A DNA stretch of 64,000 bases from Lachnospiraceae bacterium (GCA_910574285.1 CAJTAL010000009.1:81210-145209), one strand, 5' to 3'. Shown: positions 19,501 to 26,798, numbered from the stretch's first letter. Numbers and translations are program-made. The notes: a model not told the origin generated them from the sequence alone.

Positions 19501-20288
19501 TGGATCGGATCAATGTAGAGGGCGTAAGGAATATTGTGGAACTCTGCGTGGAAACAGGCAGACGAATGGTGCAGATATCGACGACTTCCGTAGCCGGGGA
19601 GGGTAATGCGCGTACGGTGCCGTCTTCAAAGCGTATGCATGAGAACGAGCTGTATTTTGGCCAGATCCTTGAGAATGATTATATCCGTACGAAATTCCTG
19701 GCAGAGCGCCTGATCCTGGAGGCATGTGTAAAGGACGGTCTTGAGGCGAAGATTATCCGCGTGGGGAATCTCATGAGCAGGAAGTCAGACGGGGAATTCC
19801 AGATCAACTTTGTAACGAACGGTTTCATGCGTGCGTTAGGCGCGTACAAGACTCTGGGATGCTTCCCTGTCGGGGCGATGCATGCGCCGGCGGAATTCTC
19901 GCCTATCGATTCTACGGCGGCGGCTGTCTTAAAGCTTGCGGCAAGCGGCGGCGGATTCACTGTATTCCATGCCTATAACAGCCATAGAATCTATATGTCG
20001 GATGTGATCTACGCCATGGGCGCTTATGGATTCGAGATCCGTATTGTCCCGGACGAAGAATTTGAACAGATATTGAAGAGTGCGGCCGGACAGGGAGAGA
20101 AGAGCGACGCGGTATTAGGGCTTATAGCCTATGCTTCGGATGATGAGAATCAGCGTTACGAGCTGATGTCCGAGAATCAGTTCACGGCGGAAGCACTCTA
20201 CCGTCTCGGTTATAAATGGCCGATTACGGACGACGCGTATCTTGAGAATGCGATAAAAGCTTTGGATACGTTGGAATTTTTCGGATAA
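13533..20288 (+). CDS. Dimodular NRPS with terminal thioester reductase (C-lobe)-A-T-C-A-T-R
   Basis: A 2251-residue peptide synthetase. Residues 1-230 look like only the C-terminal lobe of a condensation domain, with no HHxxxDG. Then come A1 (about 235-735, YTSGTTG at 394), carrier T1 (S774 in GLTSIG), a full C domain (HHIISDG at 956-962), A2 (about 1260-1760, YTSGSTG at 1418), carrier T2 (S1806 in GGTSL) and an NADPH-dependent reductase (TGATGFLG at 1892, YxxxK with Y2050 and K2054). Reductive release should give a dipeptide aldehyde, which in the known gut-clostridial family cyclises to pyrazinones or acts as a protease inhibitor. AAGGAG precedes the ATG. No separate phosphopantetheinyl transferase gene is seen nearby. 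Confidence 0.96.
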   Translation: MDKVRDDFIYYGNRVKDPELDSCLLADYTAEGLMEAEYVHRVKKGNALAAVSFCMERNMDPIEMSKVVLMLILEKYTNNKALLSAVSSEGRFVPVFLSSEETPGFSEYFALYLKQMDESKFHSQVDFEELRAEFGWNSFPFITSETRVYESFSLADHQDKEAKLGICVTVSDRELTVSVKYNQVLYNRKTFERFFLSFDAVLGQIAAGEDRIAALSLLSEELLEELDAFNQTEFPYDDSVSVVDLIQAAAERHPDRVAVVYREKEITYREFQEMTDRIARYIHSRGIGREDVVSILIPRCEYMPVAAVGALKAGAAYQPLDPTYPPDRLKFMMEDAKVRLLIADASLLSLVPDYAGEVLTLDEIPALAVCAEELPAEDIRQWYPSKDDLFILLYTSGTTGVPKGVMLEHRNLVAFIQWYRNHYLVTEESRVAAYASFGFDANMMDMYPALTSGAQVHIIDEEIRLELLALREYFERNRITHSFMTTQVGRQYASLFPDASYPKYLSVGGETLVPVAPPDYRFYNVYGPTECTILTTTFPMDRFYKNVPIGSANQNIRLYVTDPKGMRLPVGVPGELWIAGVQVGRGYLNRPEQTKEVFIPNPFSEDERYSRIYRSGDIVRFLEDGNIEFIGRRDAQVKIRGFRIELTEVEGIIREFEGIQDVTVAAFDEAGGGKFIAAYVVSDAQVDINALHAFIRERKPPYMVPAVTMQIDEIPLNQNQKVNKRALPVPQKEAEECIKPQNETQQRVYDCLANVLGHEEFGITTDIHEAGLTSIGAIQFIVRLSQEFEVTVNIRDLTEYSTVEELGGYLSKASKSAPREIREKYPLTQTQIGIYVECMMNPESVFYNLPGSFAFSRDREDACRTIDAEKLCRGIQKVADVHPAMKCSIRTDENGDTFMYPKDDREVEIERYSGTEEEYEAFFQNFAKPFDLEKGPLYRFAIFETETHLYLTIDFHHIISDGTSIAVFAQELNRVMGEEEPLGEGYTQYDLAVDEERARQQEGYDKAREYYDSVFSGVSGCTVPDRDNYEEAESLGFYRRYAEKLTPGRVEDFCRKRKISPNVFFLSVMGYVLGKYAGSEEACFTTIYNGRSDGRTADTMGMLVKTLPVLCALDEKTGIEDYVSRVKEQLLSSMANDVYSFAEISRAYGICPEIMFVYQGDDFVEFEIGGQKTVFREAVSDKAKAAISINIFLEDGRYRYEFEYRKNMFSSAFIEDMYEILTEAAGSFLNAETLGDVNILSRRQEELVESFNQTDYPVEIMSVNRLFEAWVQKAPQRTAVIANGEKLTYEELNRLANRLAHALIDLGIREDTIVGLILERGIPVYITRQGILKAGGAFLPMVPEYPDDRIDFCLTDAECPYVITTEKIKEERSSLWNGKPYRVLTVEELLKAEEEEKEERETNPDAAISATSLAYCLYTSGSTGRPKGVLIEHGNLCNFVNSNPINTEIRNYTDHGTVSLALAAITFDVSVMEEFIPLCNGMTICMANEDEIHNPLALADLLIRNHVDIMKCTPSYMTNIIEEPQMHEALAKIKAFDIGAEAFPQTLYGKMRKVNPTAAIVNSYGPTECTVSCTTKILTGAGEINIGGPLTNMKVYVVNRKNKLLPVGICGELIICGAGVGRGYVKLPDKNREAFFKLRGLPAYHSGDLVKWNRKGEIVFLGRLDNQVKLRGLRVELDEIENAVNSFDGVKMSKVIVKNNGSEEYLAGYFTAEKEIDLSELTEHLKSKLTHYMVPGALMQLEKMPLTVNGKIDKKQLPEIAYQSEARDYVAPSTELEQRLCDKFAEILTLEKVGVTENFFEIGGTSLSATKIAMYAITMGYPLVYKDIFANPTPRKLAGFISGKGKQEEKGKDPASDIKDYDYSAIHELLSRNCVENGNRIETAKLGDILLTGATGFLGIHVLREFLISYPGRVYCLVRKGNYPSCEKRLMNMLMYYFDTPFMDAFEDRIVCIDGDITDRDMVKSLARFSFTAVINCAACVKHFVKDDLLDRINVEGVRNIVELCVETGRRMVQISTTSVAGEGNARTVPSSKRMHENELYFGQILENDYIRTKFLAERLILEACVKDGLEAKIIRVGNLMSRKSDGEFQINFVTNGFMRALGAYKTLGCFPVGAMHAPAEFSPIDSTAAAVLKLAASGGGFTVFHAYNSHRIYMSDVIYAMGAYGFEIRIVPDEEFEQILKSAAGQGEKSDAVLGLIAYASDDENQRYELMSENQFTAEALYRLGYKWPITDDAYLENAIKALDTLEFFG

Positions 20289-20307
20289 ATCTTGGAAATT
20301 AAGGGGG

Positions 20308-20347
20308 CAGGCTGCCCGCGGAGATTATAGCGGGATAAATCTGCCTG
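20308..20347 (+). other. Stem-loop between NRPS and exporter genes
   Basis: CAGGC (20308-20312) and CCCGC (20315-20319) can pair with GCCTG (20343-20347) and GCGGG (20330-20334), forming a two-part hairpin with an internal bulge. No run of T follows, so it is not a standard terminator. It could be an mRNA processing or stability element in the 95-base gap before the MATE-HATPase gene. Confidence 0.35.
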
Positions 20348-20383
20348 AATAAGCCATAGAAGTAGGTGAAGGATCGTATAAAT

Positions 20384-22141
20384 ATGGAGAGAAATGAGAA
20401 ATTAATCAGAATGAAGCTCTGGCAGTATCTGCTGCCGAGTATTATGATGACCGCAGCGCTTCAGATGGGAAATATCGTGGATACCATGCTGGTAGGAAAC
20501 ATTCTGGGGGCGGATGCAATGTCGGCTGTGAAGGTGGGAATGACCATAGACAATATCATGGAGATTCCCGGCTATGTCCTCGGGGTAGGGGGAAGTGTAG
20601 CGGTAGGAATCCTGCTGGGAAAGAGGGAACGAGACAAGGCGAACAGGGTTTTCTCCATGACCCTGACGGTGAGCGTACTGTGCGGAATCGTGTTTGCCCT
20701 GCTCTCAGTTACCTCGCCGGTATTGGCAGAGGCGCTTACCGGAGGAGGTTCTTTGACGGCGGATGTCAGGGCTTTTATATTCGTAACACTTTTGGGAGCG
20801 CCGGTGATAAGCCTTGCATTGCAGTTTATGAATTATGTCGCGGTGGATAATAATCCGTCGGTGGCGTCTGCCTATGTGATTGTGTCAAATGTTATCAATC
20901 TGGCGCTGGATTATCTGATTTTGAAATACACGGCGCTTGGTACGGCGGGAGCCGCATTGTCGACGGTGCTTGGATACGGGATTGCGATGCTGGTGCTGAT
21001 CCGTTATCTCAGATCTCCGAAGCGGATGCTGAAGTATGTATTTCCCTTTGGAAGAGGGGGACTTGCGTCCGGTGCGGAATTTATGCTGGCTTTATCGACT
21101 GGGATGCCGACTCTTTTGTATATGGTCTTTTTGACGACGAAGGATCTGGGGTTGAATACGATGATTGTCCGGATGATCGGAAACGATGGGATGGCAGTCT
21201 ATACAGTGTGCGCAAATGTAGTACTCCTTGTGGAGCTTCTGGTGGGCGGTATCATCGGGACGATCGCTTCGATAGGAGGCGTGATCTATGGAGAGAAGGA
21301 TTACTTTGGAATCAGGAGCCTTGTAAAGCATGTACTGATATATAGTTATGCCGTACTTTTGGTAATACTGATTATCCTGTGGGTGTTCCCTCAGTATGTG
21401 GTGGCGCTGTTCGGCATAACGGAGGGCGTGCTGTCTTCGATGGCTTCTGCCGCGCTTCGGATCTTCGTATGTTCCCTTCCGTTCTATCTGCTGAATAAGT
21501 TTATGACAACCTATTATCAGAGTACGGAGCAGACGAAGCTTTCCGGGATTGTGACGTCTCTGCAGACCTGCGTGGCGATTCTTCCCCTTGCCGTTGTATT
21601 TACCCTGGCGGCGAAAGCGGCGGGACTTGATCTTTTGAATGCGCTGATGGCGGCGTTTGTCGCAAGCGAGATCGTTACGATTGTGATTGCATTCATTTAC
21701 CGGAAGTTAAAGTATAAGGATCAGGGATTTCTGCTTCTGCCTGAGAAAGAGGAGGAAGCAGTCTACGACATCTCTGCAGCCGCAGATTTAGAAGAAGTGG
21801 AGAAGGTTCCAAGAGAGATCATAGGTTTCTGTAAAGCGCACCAGGTAGACGCAGGGAGGGCGAATCTTCTTGCGGTTGCCGCGGAAGAGATGCTGGTGAA
21901 TATCATCCGGTATGGAGGAAAGAAGGCGGATACCATTGATATCAACCTGCGTATTGCAGATGATACCCTCTTGTTCCGGCTGCGGGATAACGGGATCCCT
22001 TTTGATCCTACGGATTATTCTGTGGATTCCGGGGAGTATGAGATTCATGGAATTGAAGTAGTCAGGAGCATTACCGACCGGATGCAGTATATGAGGGTCC
22101 TGGACCTGAACCATACGGTAATAGAGATGAAGAAGAGTTAA
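20384..22141 (+). CDS. MATE-family exporter fused to RsbW-like HATPase domain
   Basis: A 585-residue protein. Residues 1 to about 445 form a 12-helix MATE-type multidrug/metabolite exporter. Residues about 460-585 form a GHKL ATPase domain of the anti-sigma kinase class, with N-box AAEEMLVNIIRYG near 499 and DNGIPFDP near 535. I prefer the ATG at 20384, with GAAGGA 10 bases upstream, over a GTG six codons earlier. By position it is the likely exporter of the NRPS product. The fused HATPase domain could dock the STAS protein encoded in the same run, letting the phosphatase circuit control transport or letting the transporter report its state. That link is inference; both domains are clear in the sequence. 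Confidence 0.93.
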   Translation: MERNEKLIRMKLWQYLLPSIMMTAALQMGNIVDTMLVGNILGADAMSAVKVGMTIDNIMEIPGYVLGVGGSVAVGILLGKRERDKANRVFSMTLTVSVLCGIVFALLSVTSPVLAEALTGGGSLTADVRAFIFVTLLGAPVISLALQFMNYVAVDNNPSVASAYVIVSNVINLALDYLILKYTALGTAGAALSTVLGYGIAMLVLIRYLRSPKRMLKYVFPFGRGGLASGAEFMLALSTGMPTLLYMVFLTTKDLGLNTMIVRMIGNDGMAVYTVCANVVLLVELLVGGIIGTIASIGGVIYGEKDYFGIRSLVKHVLIYSYAVLLVILIILWVFPQYVVALFGITEGVLSSMASAALRIFVCSLPFYLLNKFMTTYYQSTEQTKLSGIVTSLQTCVAILPLAVVFTLAAKAAGLDLLNALMAAFVASEIVTIVIAFIYRKLKYKDQGFLLLPEKEEEAVYDISAAADLEEVEKVPREIIGFCKAHQVDAGRANLLAVAAEEMLVNIIRYGGKKADTIDINLRIADDTLLFRLRDNGIPFDPTDYSVDSGEYEIHGIEVVRSITDRMQYMRVLDLNHTVIEMKKS

Positions 22142-22144
22142 TGT

Positions 22145-22204
22145 AAAATCACCTTTCTGCTATAATAGAGGTGTTCAGGCCGCTATTATCGGAAAGGTGA
22201 TTTT
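22145..22204. terminator. Bidirectional terminator hairpin
   Basis: AAAATCACCTTTC from 22145 pairs with GAAAGGTGATTTT ending at 22204. The inner arms CTATAATAG and CTATTATC extend the stem. A-rich and T-rich flanks on both sides suit termination in both directions, between the MATE-HATPase gene and the convergent HATPase gene. Confidence 0.8.
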
Positions 22205-22578
22205 TATGAGAATGTCAGGTTCAGAACATTCCTGGAATTCTTATACTCGTAAATTACATTGTCTGCGAATCCGAATGCGATCAGCCGTCCGAGGCCGCCG
22301 ATCTGTGTATCTAAGTCATAGCCGTCTGTATCAGTCTGATTGTTAAGAGGGTTGAAGGGCGCTCCTTCATCCTGAAAAGTCATTGTGATCTGATCAGATA
22401 CTTCAATCGAGAAGTCCACGGACCCTGACGTCCCGCCATAGGCATAAGAACAGATATTTACGAAGATCTCCTCGGCGGCGAGACACAGTTTCTTTTTTAT
22501 AGAATCAGGGATATTCCTGTGTTCCATGATAGATGTCCGGATTATTTTAAAATTTTCACGCCGGGCGGTCAAGGTCAT
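22204..22578 (-). CDS. RsbW/SpoIIAB-like anti-sigma factor serine kinase
   Basis: A 124-residue single HATPase domain with N-box LAAEEIFVNICSYAYG and the ATP-lid-side motif FQDEGAPFNP. Such proteins phosphorylate STAS antagonists and bind sigma factors or other partners. It lies convergent to the MATE-HATPase gene, whose C-terminal domain is of the same family. AAGGAG lies about 10 bases before the ATG. It is a plausible kinase for the STAS protein at 13130, closing the cycle with the PP2C phosphatase, but its own partner is not visible here. The C-terminal region is short, as usual for the family. Confidence 0.88.
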   Translation of the reverse strand: MTLTARRENFKIIRTSIMEHRNIPDSIKKKLCLAAEEIFVNICSYAYGGTSGSVDFSIEVSDQITMTFQDEGAPFNPLNNQTDTDGYDLDTQIGGLGRLIAFGFADNVIYEYKNSRNVLNLTFS

Positions 22579-22719
22579 AGCGGTCAGTCTCCTTCTTAGT
22601 CAGCTTTGGCTGTTTTCATTATAAAGAAAAACGCTGAGAATGACAAGATGAATATGTTATAATTCTATTTGATTAATTGGAGGATTTCAGATATTATGTT
22701 ATACAGGAGGTAAGACAAG

Positions 22720-24018
22720 ATGGGACATTTGACAACGAAGGATGCATATAAGAATTTGGAGGAACGTATCAATTGGTTTACACAAGGGGCGCCGCCGTCG
22801 GAGTCACTGTATAAAATTCTGCAGGTGCTGTATACGGAGAAGGAGGCAAAATGGGTAGCCCTTCTTCCGGTACGTCCCTTTACTCTGAAAAAAGCGGCAA
22901 AGATCTGGAATACCACCGAGGCAAAGGCGGAAAAACTGCTGGATCATCTCTGTGAGAAGGCGCTTCTGGTGGATTCTGAATACCATGGCCAGCGGCAGTT
23001 TGTGATGCCGCCTCCGATGGCTGGTTTTATCGAGTTCGCGCTGATGCGGACCAGAGGAGATATTGACCAGAAGTATCTGAGCGAATTGTATTATCAGTAT
23101 ATGAATGTGGAAGAGGATTTTGTCAAAGACCTGTTCTTTGCTACGGAGACAAGGCTTGGGCGTGTCTTTGTGCAGGAGCCGGTGCTCATGAACGATAAGA
23201 CGAACCATATCCTGGACTATGAGAGAGCGACGCATATTGTGGAAGAAGCGGAGTATATTGGTCTTGGGACTTGCTATTGCAGGCATAAGATGTACCACGC
23301 AGGGCATCCCTGCGAGATCGACGCGCCATGGGACGTGTGCCTGACTTTCGACAATGTTGCAAGGTCCCTGTCAGAGCATGGCGGCTATTCCAGGCTTATT
23401 TCCAAAGAAGAGGCAAAGGAAGTGCTTGAACTGTCTTATGAAAGTAATCTGGTGCAGATCGGAGAGAATGTAAGGGAGCATCCTGCGTTCATCTGTAACT
23501 GCTGCGGCTGCTGCTGCGAGGCATTGCAGGCAGCCAGAAGATTCAGTCCGATGCAGCCGGTGGCGACGACAAATTATATTCCGAAGATATCGCCGGAGAC
23601 TTGTATAGGCTGTGGAAAGTGTGCGAAGGTATGTCCGATCCTGGCGATCTCGATAGAGGAAAAGAAGCCGGTGATCGACGAAGAGATCTGCCTAGGATGC
23701 GGCGTATGCGCCCGGAACTGTCCGACAAAGGCGATAACGCTGGAGCACAGACCGATACAGGTGATCACGCCGGTAAACAGCACCCACCGGTTTGTATTGC
23801 AGGCGATTGAGAAGGGAACCTTGCAGAATCTGATCTTTGATAATCAGGCGTTTGCCAACCACCGGGCAATGGCAGCCGTATTTGGAACGATCTTACGTTT
23901 GCCGCCGATGAAGCAGGCGCTGGCGAGCAGGCAGTTTAAATCGGTTTACTTGGACAAACTGCTGTCCGTGTATCAAAAGAAGAAAGACGGCGGCATGAAA
24001 AAAGAGTCGGAAGAATAG
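22720..24018 (+). CDS. 4Fe-4S dicluster protein with N-terminal winged-helix-like region
   Basis: A 432-residue cytoplasmic protein. Residues 1-110 look like a winged-helix/MarR-like fold (LKKAAKIWNTTEAKAEKLLDHL). The middle has a Cys-rich part (CYC near 185-187, CNCCGCCC at 259-266). Residues 290-340 form a bacterial ferredoxin pair with Cys at 295, 298, 301, 305 and 324, 327, 330, 334. It resembles a conserved anaerobe family often annotated only as 4Fe-4S binding protein; its electron partner is unknown. AGGAGG precedes the ATG. The next two genes follow on the same strand and may share its transcript. Confidence 0.85.
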   Translation: MGHLTTKDAYKNLEERINWFTQGAPPSESLYKILQVLYTEKEAKWVALLPVRPFTLKKAAKIWNTTEAKAEKLLDHLCEKALLVDSEYHGQRQFVMPPPMAGFIEFALMRTRGDIDQKYLSELYYQYMNVEEDFVKDLFFATETRLGRVFVQEPVLMNDKTNHILDYERATHIVEEAEYIGLGTCYCRHKMYHAGHPCEIDAPWDVCLTFDNVARSLSEHGGYSRLISKEEAKEVLELSYESNLVQIGENVREHPAFICNCCGCCCEALQAARRFSPMQPVATTNYIPKISPETCIGCGKCAKVCPILAISIEEKKPVIDEEICLGCGVCARNCPTKAITLEHRPIQVITPVNSTHRFVLQAIEKGTLQNLIFDNQAFANHRAMAAVFGTILRLPPMKQALASRQFKSVYLDKLLSVYQKKKDGGMKKESEE

Positions 24019-24082
24019 AGGAAAGATGTCGGTATGAAAAAAAGTTGAAAGAATAGACAGGGAAACAGGAAGGACGACAGAA

Positions 24083-24640
24083 ATGGTTTTTGAAACGAAA
24101 GAGATTCATTTAAAAGACGGCCGCAGATGTATACTCAGGTCCGTTGAAGAGAAGGATGCAGAAGCCATGCTTGAATATCTTCGGACCGTGTCTTCGGAGA
24201 CGCCTTTTCTTCTTAGGAATGAGGATGAAGTCACGTATACCATCGAGGATGAGGAGCGTCTTATAAGAAAAATAAGAAAACATCCTCGGGAGATCATGGT
24301 TGTTGCGGAAGTAGAAGGTATTGTTGCCGGAAACAGCGCCATTTCATCCGTTGGCGGCATACGGCGTGTCTGTCACAGATGTACTTTTGCAATTGCTCTT
24401 AAAAAAATCTATTGGAGACTGGGCATTGGTTCAGCATTGATGGAGTATTCTTTTTCTTTGGCAAAAGATATGGGGTATGAGCAAGTAGAACTGGAGGTAG
24501 TCGACGGAAACGATAAGGCAAGAAGGCTGTACGAGCATTTTGGCTTCAAAGAAACCGGGAGAAATATCCGTGCGCTTAAGTATGACGACGGCAGTTACAG
24601 GGATGAGTACCGGATGATAAAGATGTTAACCGATTCATAG
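24083..24640 (+). CDS. GNAT-family N-acetyltransferase
   Basis: A 185-residue protein with the GNAT fold. The acetyl-CoA binding loop is seen in KIYWRLGIGSALMEYSF and the late beta strand in VEVVDGNDKARRLYEHFGF. It probably transfers an acetyl group from acetyl-CoA to an amine on a small molecule or protein; the substrate cannot be named. GGAAGGACGACAG precedes the ATG. The gene sits 64 bases after the Fe-S protein gene and 17 bases before the VOC gene on the same strand. Confidence 0.88.
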   Translation: MVFETKEIHLKDGRRCILRSVEEKDAEAMLEYLRTVSSETPFLLRNEDEVTYTIEDEERLIRKIRKHPREIMVVAEVEGIVAGNSAISSVGGIRRVCHRCTFAIALKKIYWRLGIGSALMEYSFSLAKDMGYEQVELEVVDGNDKARRLYEHFGFKETGRNIRALKYDDGSYRDEYRMIKMLTDS

Positions 24641-24657
24641 AAAGAGGGTAGGAGCCG

Positions 24658-25023
24658 ATGAAATTGAAAAATGTATTGATTGCCGTGAAGGATATCGAAA
24701 AGTCCAGACGATTTTATCACGATATGTTTGGCCTTGAGCCGATACTGGACAATGACGGCAATATGATTCTGACGGAAGGGCTTGTGCTCCAGGAAGAAAA
24801 AATATGGGGAGAATTTCTGGGAAGAGATATTATTCCGGAGAATAATGCCTGTGAATTATATTTTGAAGAAAATGATATCGAATCATTTGTCCGGAAACTT
24901 GAAGACTTATATCCGGCAACAAGATATGTCAATAGGCTTATGGTCCATAGCTGGGGACAGAAAGTGGTTCGCTTCTATGACCCCGATGGAAATCTGATAG
25001 AAGTAGGAACTCCGATGTCATAA
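24658..25023 (+). CDS. VOC (glyoxalase/bleomycin resistance) family protein
   Basis: A 121-residue single-domain protein with the VOC pattern. It opens with MKLKNVLIAVKDIEKSRRFY and ends with VVRFYDPDGNLIEVGTPM, which contains the typical metal-ligand Glu. These proteins are metal-dependent lyases, dioxygenases or resistance proteins; the substrate is unknown. It begins 17 bases after the GNAT gene with GGTAGGAG as binding site, so the two are probably one transcript. A strong terminator follows. Confidence 0.88.
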   Translation: MKLKNVLIAVKDIEKSRRFYHDMFGLEPILDNDGNMILTEGLVLQEEKIWGEFLGRDIIPENNACELYFEENDIESFVRKLEDLYPATRYVNRLMVHSWGQKVVRFYDPDGNLIEVGTPMS

Positions 25024-25082
25024 TGATATTGATATGCAGGCATGTCATGTACGGCCTTTTGATCCTGTCATCATGATTTAGC

Positions 25083-25109
25083 AGAGACTGTTTTTACAGT
25101 CTCTTTTTT
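25083..25109 (+). terminator. Rho-independent terminator after the VOC gene
   Basis: AGAGACTG (25083-25090) and CAGTCTCT (25097-25104) form an 8-bp stem with a 6-base loop, followed by a T run. The rest of the 25024-25307 gap is AT-rich. It holds a 7-bp inverted repeat (ATAGAGT/ACTCTAT, 25138-25165) without a T run, and a TATAAT near 25253, with no gene. Confidence 0.85.
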
Positions 25110-25307
25110 GCTGCGCTCTCATTATAAAACTCATTTTATAGAGTGGTTCTAAAAAGAAACTCTATATCTTGCAAAATCCTTCATTTTGATTATTTTGGTT
25201 ATAATTTTAGAAATAGTAGTATTTTTTAGAAACATTATATAAAAAACCTGTTATAATATACTAAAAATGGTAAAAAAGTCAGTATATCGAAAGAGGGGAT
25301 CATGTTT

Positions 25308-26186
25308 ATGGCAAAGATTGAGGAATCTGAGTTTACCTTGAGATTGATTCATAAGATGGGCGGCTACATCGACGAGAATAACATGCTTCAATTGAAAGCG
25401 GGATTCTGTATCGGAGAGAAGATTCCGCCTCACGGAAGGATATTTCAGGCGATTGCATCCAATGTGGAAAAAGTGTACGGCGAGACAGGACTGTGTGGAT
25501 TAGGCGGTGAAAAAGGGCGGATGATCCATCAGTTCCGAATGTATATTGACCGGCACAACATTATGTATATCAGAAAGAATTTTAAAAAAGAGGGGATGAC
25601 GGATGAAGAAGCTTTGAAAAATTATGCAGACGCAAAGTCAGAGTCCGGCGGGCTGAACGGCGTGAAGATGCTTCGGGAACCGGCAAGGTTTCACAATAAA
25701 TATCCGGCGGGGCTGAGTTATTGGAAATATCAGAGAGGAAGGGAAAATAAGAAACGGCTTACTCCGGATTTCCATTCGGAATTTATTATAGACAGGGAGG
25801 GGAATTTTGTCAGTCAGTGGAATGTGCTGGAGGAAGATGCGTATGGAACGATAATCAGCGATATCGAATATTACCGCCGAAAGTACAGCGTTCCTCAGAG
25901 ACAGATTAAGGATGAGAGGGAAAGTCTCTGCCGGCGGACGATGAGCTGGGAAGAAGTACAGCGGCAGATCATGGATACGGAATCTTTCAATTATGCTTCC
26001 AGGAATGACAGCGTACATCAGAGATTGGATATTCAGCCTCCGGGGAAATTCGACCCGGACTTAAGACGGCAGATTGCCGGAGAGTGGAAGAGTCCCTGCA
26101 AACATGCAAAGACTCTGAAAGATCTGAAAAATCGTTATTGCTATCGATCGGACAAGGGGGATGCCTATTCTATAAAGCGGATATGA
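25308..26186 (+). CDS. Conserved hypothetical protein
   Basis: A 292-residue soluble, basic protein that I do not recognise with confidence. It has no signal peptide or membrane segment. Visible features are a Gly-rich middle segment (GLCGLGGEKG), a Lys/Arg-rich stretch near residue 135 and a basic C-terminus. I chose the ATG at 25308 because GAGGGG lies 9 bases upstream; an ATG two codons earlier is too close. It is monocistronic, behind a terminator, and its stop lies 7 bases from the end of the convergent maf gene. A vague likeness to DUF3114-type proteins was considered but not established. Confidence 0.7.
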   Translation: MAKIEESEFTLRLIHKMGGYIDENNMLQLKAGFCIGEKIPPHGRIFQAIASNVEKVYGETGLCGLGGEKGRMIHQFRMYIDRHNIMYIRKNFKKEGMTDEEALKNYADAKSESGGLNGVKMLREPARFHNKYPAGLSYWKYQRGRENKKRLTPDFHSEFIIDREGNFVSQWNVLEEDAYGTIISDIEYYRRKYSVPQRQIKDERESLCRRTMSWEEVQRQIMDTESFNYASRNDSVHQRLDIQPPGKFDPDLRRQIAGEWKSPCKHAKTLKDLKNRYCYRSDKGDAYSIKRI

Positions 26187-26193
26187 ACGGCGA

Positions 26194-26784
26194 TTAACAT
26201 GGAGATAAGGGATTTGTAAATTCCTTCATAAGTTCCTGATAGAGACGGCAGATCGGAAGCCCGATTACATTATTGAAATCTCCGTTGATGCGTTTCACAT
26301 GGATCGCAAATGCTCCCTGTATTCCGTAAGCGCCTGCTTTATCCAGAGGATCGCCGCTGTCCACGTATGCGTGAAGGTCTTCTTTGCAGATCGGACAGAA
26401 AGTGACATCCGTTGATTCATAGAATGTTCTGGTATGCACATTTCCACCTTTGGAAATGTGCAGGGATACGCCGGTGTAGACTTGATGGGTACGGTCCGCG
26501 AGCATCGACAGCATATCATAGGCTTCTGATTTATCCGCAGGCTTGCCAAATATCTCGCCTTGATATACGACGATGGTATCCGCGCCGATCACGACACAGT
26601 CGGATTCCCGGTGACGGCAAAATACATCCTCAGCCTTCTGTGCGGCCAGTTCCATTACGATATCCATAGGAGCTGTCCTGGAGATTTTTTCTTCTATTGA
26701 AGAAGGAATTACTTCAAACTCGAATCCCGCTCTTGCCAATAACTCCCTTCTTCTCGGAGATGCCGAAGCCAGTATATATTTCAT
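26194..26784 (-). CDS. maf: Maf-like nucleoside triphosphate pyrophosphatase
   Basis: A 196-residue Maf/YhdE-family protein. The N-terminal motif ASASPRRRELL, the segment GADTIVVYQGEIFGKP and the C-terminal GDFNNVIGLPI are all conserved. Maf proteins hydrolyse dTTP/UTP and modified nucleotides to monophosphates and act as house-cleaning enzymes linked to division arrest. AAAGGAGGG precedes the ATG. It is the last gene of a minus-strand run after the DUF1538 protein and the PII-like protein, separated from the latter by 14 bases. Confidence 0.95.
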   Translation of the reverse strand: MKYILASASPRRRELLARAGFEFEVIPSSIEEKISRTAPMDIVMELAAQKAEDVFCRHRESDCVVIGADTIVVYQGEIFGKPADKSEAYDMLSMLADRTHQVYTGVSLHISKGGNVHTRTFYESTDVTFCPICKEDLHAYVDSGDPLDKAGAYGIQGAFAIHVKRINGDFNNVIGLPICRLYQELMKEFTNPLSPC

Positions 26785-26798
26785 GGAAACCCTCCTTT

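Noticed and set aside
25138..25165. ATAGAGT/ACTCTAT hairpin as a second terminator.
   Set aside because: The stem is short and AT-rich and no T run follows; the hairpin at 25083-25109 is the real terminator.
26412..26669. Plus-strand frames opposite maf and the PII-like gene.
   Set aside because: They lie antisense to well-conserved proteins and lack ribosome binding sites.
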